A DNA stretch of 19,979 nt from an uncultured Clostridia bacterium (lineage in GTDB: Bacteria > Bacillota > Clostridia > Peptostreptococcales > Anaerovoracaceae): NCBI GenBank assembly GCA_946541285.1, contig CAMNJG010000005.1, positions 1 through 19,979 on the forward strand. The letters run 5' to 3'. The notes under the pieces are model-generated. The model was not told the origin of the DNA. It did no database searches and saw only the letters and a list, made by a program, of their open reading frames with translations. The position numbers and the translations under genes are program-made. Within the stretch, counting starts at the first letter, position 1, and each line of letters begins with the position of its first letter. Positions 14,879 through 19,979 of this stretch are shown here, in pieces.

Positions 14879-17101
14879 ATGAAACATCTTTTTTCAGAAG
14901 GGCTCTCAGGTCTCGGTTCGATCCTGAGTACCATTTTTACTTATCTTACTCATTTTTTCCAATGGGCCGGCAGTGACGAAAGCACCTTTGGGGATATTTA
15001 CGTATCCATCGTCAGATGGGTGATGCCCGTACTGGCCGCCGGAATCCTGCTGTCTGTCATCTGGCGGATGATCCGCGTCAAGAATCCCAATGAAGTATGG
15101 GGATACCTTTATTCCGAAGAACTCGGCAGATTTCCGATCCGTCACTGGGAATGCACGATCGGCAGAGCCAGGCACTGTGACATCATCGTCAAATTCGCGA
15201 CCATCTCCAGGACACAGTGCGCGTTAATGAGAAACGAACGCGGCCGGTGGCTGGTCCAGGATCTCAGCGGACGCGGAACAACCACAATTGACGGGGCGGT
15301 CGTAAAAGGAAGAGAAAAACTGGAACCGGGCAGCAGTCTCGGCATCGGCGGCGTCCCTTTCACATTCCACCCGATCACCAAACAGGAACTGACTGAGCAG
15401 GAAAACCGCCGTGCACAGATCAGCAGTCCTCACCCTCCCTGGAAATCCCTGATTGCCCTGACTGTATTCCAGGTCCTGACCATTCTGGAATTCGCGGTAA
15501 CCAAAACGGATTCTTTCGGGACGATCTTTCAATGTTTCCTGATGTTTATCGCGGGAATGTGGGCTTTTATCATGACAGCGAAGGCTCTGGGCCAGAAAGG
15601 TTTTGAACCGGAAATCCTCGCGTTTTTCGCGTGTACGCTGGACCTCGCGGTTACCGCGACTTCGACTCCCGACACCATGATGAAACAGACCATCGCGATT
15701 CTGATGGGGATCGTGCTGTACGTTTTCATCGGCTGGTACCTGAGGGACCTGAACCGGGTGGTCAATACGCGCATTCTGATGGGCGGTGTCTGCGTCCTCC
15801 TGTTCCTCATCACAATGATTTTCGGCGGCGTCCATTTCGGGGCCAGAAACTGGATCGATCTTTTCGGTATGTCGCTGCAGCCTTCCGAGCTGGCCAAACT
15901 CTGCTTTATTTTCTCAGGCGCGGCTACACTGGACCGGCTGTTTGTCAAGCAGAATGTATTCGGGTTTATGCTTCTTTCCGGTTTCTGTCTGGCAGCGCTG
16001 GCGATCACCGGAGACTTCGGAACAGCATCGATCTTTTTTGTCGTTTTCCTGGTCATCGCCTATATGCGTTCCGGCGACTATACGACGCTTCTCATGATCT
16101 GCGGAGCAGTTGCCGGCGCGCTGTTACTGGTCATCCGTTTCCGTCCTTACGTTGCTTCCCGTTTTTCCGCCTGGAGACATGTATGGGAGTACGCGGACAG
16201 TTCCGGTTATCAGCAGGTCCGCACGATGTCCGCCTCCGCGAGCGGAGGGATGATTGGTGTCGGCGCCGGTAACGGCTGGCTTCAGAGAATCGCCGCGTCC
16301 AATACCGACCTGGTATTCGGGATTCTCTGTGAGGAATGGGGACTGATCATCGCGCTGCTCGCAGTCGCCAGTATCATTGCCCTGGCACTGTTTACATTCC
16401 GGGTGGTCCAGTCCGGGCGTTCCTCCTATTATGCCATTGCAGCCTGTGCCGCTTCTTCACTTTTCGTCTTCCAGACAATCCTGAACGTATTCGGATCACT
16501 GGATATCCTTCCCCTTACAGGAGTCACCTTCCCGTTTGTCTCCTGCGGCGGATCCAGTATGCTGGCGTCATGGGGGCTGCTGGCGTATATCAAAGCGGCT
16601 GACACACGGCAGAACGCGAGCTTCGCAGTCAATCAGAACGTACGCGTCCAGCGGTCGCCGGAAGCTGCCGGTTACAAGAGAGTCGCAGACCGGCCGGGAG
16701 AATTTGTCAGTCCGGAAAAACAGAATACCGCCTCACTGTCCTCCTCAAATCCGGCCGGCCAGAATCAGGATTTCTCTTCTGCTTCCTCTTCTTCCGAGAC
16801 GATTATCTTCCGGGGACAGAAACCTGCCGCGCCTCCGGACCCTCCTGCTCCTGTCATACCACAGAAGCAGGCTCCACTGCCGCCGGAGCCTGATCAGTTT
16901 CCTTTCGACCTTATGGTGGAGGAGAGCCTGACGGAAGAAGACCGCCGGACACTGAAAAGAAATGAACAGGAAATCGATGATTTCCTCAGTCAGTTTGAAC
17001 ACACCGATGAAACTTATGCCGAACCAGAGGATGAAATTGATATTTTCCTCCGGGAACTGGAACACAACAACGGCGACGATAATGAAAGGAGGCCTTCCTG
17101 A
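14879..17101 (+). CDS. FHA-domain RodA/FtsW-type peptidoglycan glycosyltransferase (SEDS)
   Basis: 740 residues. SEDS proteins polymerise lipid II glycan strands in the membrane, paired with a class-B PBP. In order: a hydrophobic N-terminus (about 45-64); a cytosolic FHA domain (about 75-165) with TIGRARHCD (93-101) and TISRTQC (108-114), the usual SRxH being SRTQ; about ten membrane segments (190-572) forming the SEDS domain. Family motifs are LQPSELAK (333-340), TGDFGT (377-382), SNTDLVF with the probable catalytic D477, and GVTFPFVSCGGSS (548-560). The tail (575-740) is soluble and low-complexity (Ser/Pro/Gln, then acidic), with a duplicated EIDxFLxxxEH motif at about 698-708 and 719-729. 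ATG at 14879 is preceded by AGGGA. The stop overlaps the next start by 1 nt. RodA-like is more likely than FtsW from the FHA and PBP arrangement; not certain. Confidence 0.93.
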   Translation: MKHLFSEGLSGLGSILSTIFTYLTHFFQWAGSDESTFGDIYVSIVRWVMPVLAAGILLSVIWRMIRVKNPNEVWGYLYSEELGRFPIRHWECTIGRARHCDIIVKFATISRTQCALMRNERGRWLVQDLSGRGTTTIDGAVVKGREKLEPGSSLGIGGVPFTFHPITKQELTEQENRRAQISSPHPPWKSLIALTVFQVLTILEFAVTKTDSFGTIFQCFLMFIAGMWAFIMTAKALGQKGFEPEILAFFACTLDLAVTATSTPDTMMKQTIAILMGIVLYVFIGWYLRDLNRVVNTRILMGGVCVLLFLITMIFGGVHFGARNWIDLFGMSLQPSELAKLCFIFSGAATLDRLFVKQNVFGFMLLSGFCLAALAITGDFGTASIFFVVFLVIAYMRSGDYTTLLMICGAVAGALLLVIRFRPYVASRFSAWRHVWEYADSSGYQQVRTMSASASGGMIGVGAGNGWLQRIAASNTDLVFGILCEEWGLIIALLAVASIIALALFTFRVVQSGRSSYYAIAACAASSLFVFQTILNVFGSLDILPLTGVTFPFVSCGGSSMLASWGLLAYIKAADTRQNASFAVNQNVRVQRSPEAAGYKRVADRPGEFVSPEKQNTASLSSSNPAGQNQDFSSASSSSETIIFRGQKPAAPPDPPAPVIPQKQAPLPPEPDQFPFDLMVEESLTEEDRRTLKRNEQEIDDFLSQFEHTDETYAEPEDEIDIFLRELEHNNGDDNERRPS

Positions 17102-18462
17102 TGAAGCGTATTACATCACGGGCTGTCGTCTGCCTTTTCCTGTCACTGATGCTCATCCTCGGTACATTTCTGTTTATCTACAGATTTTTCAACAATGGGA
17201 ATAAATGGGTTTCCTACCCGGCAAACCGGCATCTGTATACCAATGGACAGATCAATTCAGGAAGAATCCTGGATACGACCGGAAAAGTCATGGCACGATT
17301 TAATGATGGCTGGAAGTATCTTGACGATAAAGCATCCCGCCTTTCCACCATCCACGCGGTCGGTGACCCGGGAGGGCAGATCGGCACCGGCGCCTTAACC
17401 GTTTTCGCGGGAAATCTGAACGGCTATAATCTGTTTACCGGTACCGGTATCAGCAGTGCCGCCAACGGGCGGGATCTGCACCTGACCATTGACGCGGATG
17501 TATCCGCTGTCGCTTATAAGGCGCTGGACGGGCATGTCGGCCTGGTCGGCGTGTATGACTACACAACAGGAAAGATCATCTGTATGGTAAACTCCCCTGC
17601 CTATGATCCCAACCATGCCGCCGAATCCTCGAAAAAGGACGGGGCTTTTATCAATCGTTTCCTGTCGTCAAAGTTTACTCCTGGTTCGATCTTCAAGATT
17701 GTGACCACGATGGCCGCGCTGGAAAAGATGGAGAATGTGGACGACTGGTCGTACAAATGTACCGGCAGCGAAGAGATGGCGGATGGCTATAAAATCACCT
17801 GCACCCGAAAGCATGGGACGGTCAGCCTGGAAGAAGCCCTGAATGTTTCCTGTAACTGCGCTTTCGGCGAAATCTCTGTCGAACTGGGAAGCGGGATCCT
17901 GAAAGGGTATGCTGACAAATCCGGCCTGACGTCCAATTATTCCATCAACGGGATCAAATCGGCGAAATCCACCTTTGACTTCAGTGGCGGAAACAAGACC
18001 GACCTGGCCTGGTCCGGAATCGGACAGGGAAAGGATCTGGTCAATCCGTGCGCGATGATGGTTTTCTGCGGCGCGATTGCCAGCGGTGGTGAAGCGGCCT
18101 GCCCTCAGATTGTCGACCATTTTTCATTCACAAACGGCGCCAGCCTGACTGATTATGAAGTGCAGTATACAGACGAGCTGATTGCCCCTTCCACAGCGAA
18201 AACCGTTACGGAATATATGCGGACCGATGTCCTGAAAAACTACGGACAGAGTAATTTCCCGGGACTGAAAATCTGCGCGAAATCAGGTACTGCGGAAGTT
18301 GACAAAACCAAGGAATCCAACGGCTGGTTTACAGGCTTCCTGGATGATGTCGATCATCCCCTCGCCTTTATCTGCATGGTTGAAGAAGGTGGCTACGGTG
18401 CCAAGAGTGCTGGGAAAGTCATCAATACGGTCCTGCAGGAAGCAGTGGAAAAAGGCTACTGA
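17101..18462 (+). CDS. class-B penicillin-binding protein, short PbpA-like transpeptidase
   Basis: 453 residues. One N-terminal membrane anchor (about 9-28) followed by an extracytoplasmic region. All three active-site motifs are present: SIFK (196-199, acylated S196), SCN (250-252) and KSGT (394-397). The N-terminal part is short (about 30-120) and lacks the large dimerisation region of PBP2 or FtsI, as in the PbpA partners of RodA in actinobacteria and some Clostridia. No PASTA domains. The start shares one base with the upstream stop (TGATG), with AGGAGG about 8 nt upstream, so the SEDS glycosyltransferase and this transpeptidase are made together and very likely form one wall-synthesis complex. 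Four or more cysteines (C220, C234, C251, C253) could form disulfides. Confidence 0.94.
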   Translation: MKRITSRAVVCLFLSLMLILGTFLFIYRFFNNGNKWVSYPANRHLYTNGQINSGRILDTTGKVMARFNDGWKYLDDKASRLSTIHAVGDPGGQIGTGALTVFAGNLNGYNLFTGTGISSAANGRDLHLTIDADVSAVAYKALDGHVGLVGVYDYTTGKIICMVNSPAYDPNHAAESSKKDGAFINRFLSSKFTPGSIFKIVTTMAALEKMENVDDWSYKCTGSEEMADGYKITCTRKHGTVSLEEALNVSCNCAFGEISVELGSGILKGYADKSGLTSNYSINGIKSAKSTFDFSGGNKTDLAWSGIGQGKDLVNPCAMMVFCGAIASGGEAACPQIVDHFSFTNGASLTDYEVQYTDELIAPSTAKTVTEYMRTDVLKNYGQSNFPGLKICAKSGTAEVDKTKESNGWFTGFLDDVDHPLAFICMVEEGGYGAKSAGKVINTVLQEAVEKGY

Positions 18463-18503
18463 AACTCTGACAGAAGAAACATGATCTGACTTTGAAAAAA
18501 CAT

Positions 18504-18532
18504 TTGAAAATCAACACATCAATAGATATAAT
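18504..18532 (+). promoter_or_regulatory. sigma-A type promoter immediately ahead of a terminator
   Basis: TTGAAA (18504-18509), 17-nt spacer, perfect TATAAT (18527-18532): one of the best promoter matches in the window. Start expected near 18539, only about 50 nt before the end of the terminator at 18551-18588. Confidence 0.6.
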
Positions 18533-18550
18533 AGATAAGGTTGTGTAACG

Positions 18551-18588
18551 AAACGTGTAAGTCCAGACCGGGCTTACACGTTTTTTTT
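18551..18588 (+). terminator. rho-independent terminator after the PBP gene
   Basis: ACGTGTAAG and CTTACACGT form a perfect 9-bp stem, with further pairing of TCC/GGG in the loop, followed by eight T. It ends the RodA/FtsW-PBP operon and would also stop transcripts from the promoter at 18504-18532. Confidence 0.9.
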
Positions 18589-18621
18589 GCGATTATTTAA
18601 GCAGACACTATTTATATTCAC

Positions 18622-18640
18622 CAGGGATAAAAATTCCCTG
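18622..18640 (+). promoter_or_regulatory. small hairpin just upstream of the MFS ribosome site
   Basis: CAGGGA-TAAAAAT-TCCCTG, a 6-bp stem ending 9 nt before the AAAGGAG ribosome site of the transporter gene. It may influence translation; no known riboswitch class is recognised. Confidence 0.35.
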
Positions 18641-18656
18641 ATTCGAGAAAGGAGAA

Positions 18657-19865
18657 ATGATCTCTATGCATACTGAAAAAAACTCCGGAAAGTCCCTGGC
18701 CTGCGCCATTCTGTCACTGTCACTCCTGACTGTCATGGCCGGAGCCGCTGTCGCGCCGGCACTCGGAGTAATCCGGGAATACTTCAGTCAGGAAAATCCG
18801 CTTTTCATCCAGATGATCATCAGCATTCCGGCGCTGTTCATTTTCATCACCAATCTGATTTTCCCGAAGCTCTGTTCCCGTGCAGGCTCAAAAACACTGG
18901 TCATGACCGGGCTCTTTCTGTACACTGCAGGCGGCGTGGCTGCCGGCCTGTTCAGCAATATCTGGCTGGTGCTCCTGATGCGGGCGGTGGTTGGCGTCGG
19001 TGTCGGTATCATCATGCCGCTTTCCACCGGTCTTCTGGCGTACTATTATTCCTCTGAGCAGCTGGATGAAATGATGGGCTGGTCTTCTTCCATGAACCAG
19101 CTGGGCGGTGTCATCGCGACACTTCTTTCCGGTGTTCTGGCATCTCTCAGCTGGCGCGCTTCCTTTCTCGTATATTTCCTCGGACTGCTGAGTATCCTGC
19201 TCTGTGCTGTCTTTTTACCGGATGACCGGATTCCTTCCGGGCATTCCAGTTCTTCTTCGGAGAACCTGAAAACATTCTCCCCGTATATCGTGGCGATGTT
19301 TTTCCTGATGATGTCCTTCTTCCTGTATCCATCGAATTTTGCGATGATTTCCACGATGGACGGATCGGTTCCACAGCACTGGATTGCGGTGATCATGGCA
19401 GGTATGGATGTCGTTGCTGCGATCAGCGGGGCCCTGTTTGTAAAAATCAAGGGCTTCCTGGGAAACTCCATCCGCTGTCTCGCACCCGTACTTTTCCTTT
19501 CCGGTTATCTCTTACTTGCTTTCACCACGCAGCTGACCGGTATTCTCCTGGGGTCTGCCTGCATCGGATTCGCCAACGGCATCGGCATCCCGTATCTGAT
19601 CGCTGCGGCTTCCCACAAAGCTGGGAAAACTGCTGCCGCTACGGCTCTTCCTCTGATCTCCGGCGCGCTGTACCTGTCGCAGTTCCTGACTCCTTTCGTC
19701 TATTCTGCCGTGGAAAGTGTTCCTGTCTTCAGCGGAATCCTGCATCTTCCTTATTATCTGGGAATCGGGACGTCTGTCATCTTCCTTTGCTGGTCTGTGG
19801 TGATGCTGAGTGAACACCGTCTGTATGCGGAGAGAAGTGTCCGGGTTGATTTGTCGCAGGGATGA
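18657..19865 (+). CDS. MFS transporter
   Basis: 402 residues with about twelve hydrophobic segments in two halves, split by a Ser-rich, charged loop (about 196-207, GHSSSSSENLK). Typical major facilitator features: RAVVGVGVGIIMP at the end of the fourth segment, followed by GWSSSMNQLGGVIATLLSGVLASLSWRASF in the fifth, which is reminiscent of the drug-export (DHA1-like) branch. Substrate unknown. Two starts fit: ATG at 18657, only about 2 nt from AAAGGAG, and ATG at 18666, 11 nt from it; the first is reported, and the protein differs by three residues. Monocistronic as far as can be seen; the preceding gene ends in a terminator. Confidence 0.9.
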   Translation: MISMHTEKNSGKSLACAILSLSLLTVMAGAAVAPALGVIREYFSQENPLFIQMIISIPALFIFITNLIFPKLCSRAGSKTLVMTGLFLYTAGGVAAGLFSNIWLVLLMRAVVGVGVGIIMPLSTGLLAYYYSSEQLDEMMGWSSSMNQLGGVIATLLSGVLASLSWRASFLVYFLGLLSILLCAVFLPDDRIPSGHSSSSSENLKTFSPYIVAMFFLMMSFFLYPSNFAMISTMDGSVPQHWIAVIMAGMDVVAAISGALFVKIKGFLGNSIRCLAPVLFLSGYLLLAFTTQLTGILLGSACIGFANGIGIPYLIAAASHKAGKTAAATALPLISGALYLSQFLTPFVYSAVESVPVFSGILHLPYYLGIGTSVIFLCWSVVMLSEHRLYAERSVRVDLSQG

Positions 19866-19979
19866 GAATACTCTGCTCCTGTTTGGAATGACAAAGGAGG
19901 CAATCATCTCGCTCCTCCGGTCGGAAATCTCGATTTAATAAAAAATGGTGCGGAGGATTTCCTCCCTTCGCTGTCAGCA
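19866..19979 (+). other. downstream region with alternating GGAGG/CCTCC segments
   Basis: No gene is supported in the last 114 nt. It carries GGAGG (19896-19900), CCTCC (19914-19918), GGAGG (19952-19956) and CCTCC (19961-19965), allowing either 1:2 plus 3:4 or 2:3 pairing. No clear terminator T run is seen after the MFS gene. Confidence 0.4.

Noticed and set aside
15224..16056. long minus-strand frames opposite the RodA/FtsW gene
   Set aside because: Antisense to clear SEDS motifs; basic and low-complexity translations without domains.

Overview
The window looks like chromosomal DNA of a Gram-positive member of the Clostridia (Firmicutes/Bacillota). The reasons are a PolC-type replicative polymerase, the gene order pyrH-frr-uppS-cdsA-dxr-rseP-ispG-polC, strong AGGAGG-type ribosome binding sites, sigma-A-like promoters, a moderately high GC content, and an AAA-ATPase_like/PD-(D/E)XK gene of a kind common in gut Clostridia. 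No rRNA, tRNA, CRISPR array or transposase was found.

Layout. (1) 1-1318, minus strand: the 5' part of an AAA-ATPase_like gene, cut by the window edge, with its own promoter. (2) 1576-13717, minus strand: one long, tightly packed cluster read from a TGATATAAT promoter upstream of pyrH. It runs pyrH, frr, a 64-residue free-standing PASTA protein, uppS, cdsA, dxr, rseP, ispG, nfeD-like, SPFH/band-7 and polC, and ends at a strong terminator. It joins nucleotide supply (PyrH), ribosome recycling (Frr), isoprenoid and undecaprenyl carrier synthesis (IspG, Dxr, UppS), phospholipid synthesis (CdsA), membrane proteolysis and scaffolding (RseP, NfeD, SPFH) and DNA replication (PolC). (3) 13718-14878: an AT-richer, repeat-bearing gap holding one XRE-family regulator with an operator-like palindrome in its promoter, plus an 82-bp direct repeat flanking a very long hairpin. 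(4) 14879-18462, plus strand: a two-gene peptidoglycan synthesis operon, an FHA-RodA/FtsW protein and a short class-B penicillin-binding protein, followed by a promoter-terminator pair. (5) 18657-19865, plus strand: an MFS transporter.

The most notable observation is PolC. It is about 160-175 residues shorter than usual because the DEDDh 3'-5' exonuclease normally inserted in the PHP domain is absent, cleanly and in frame. The nine PHP metal ligands and the polymerase catalytic motifs are kept. Other points worth attention are the single-domain PASTA protein in the cell-envelope cluster, the FHA domain on the RodA/FtsW glycosyltransferase (together suggestive of Ser/Thr phosphorylation control of wall growth), the composite palindromic repeat, and several palindromes in the short intergenic gaps.
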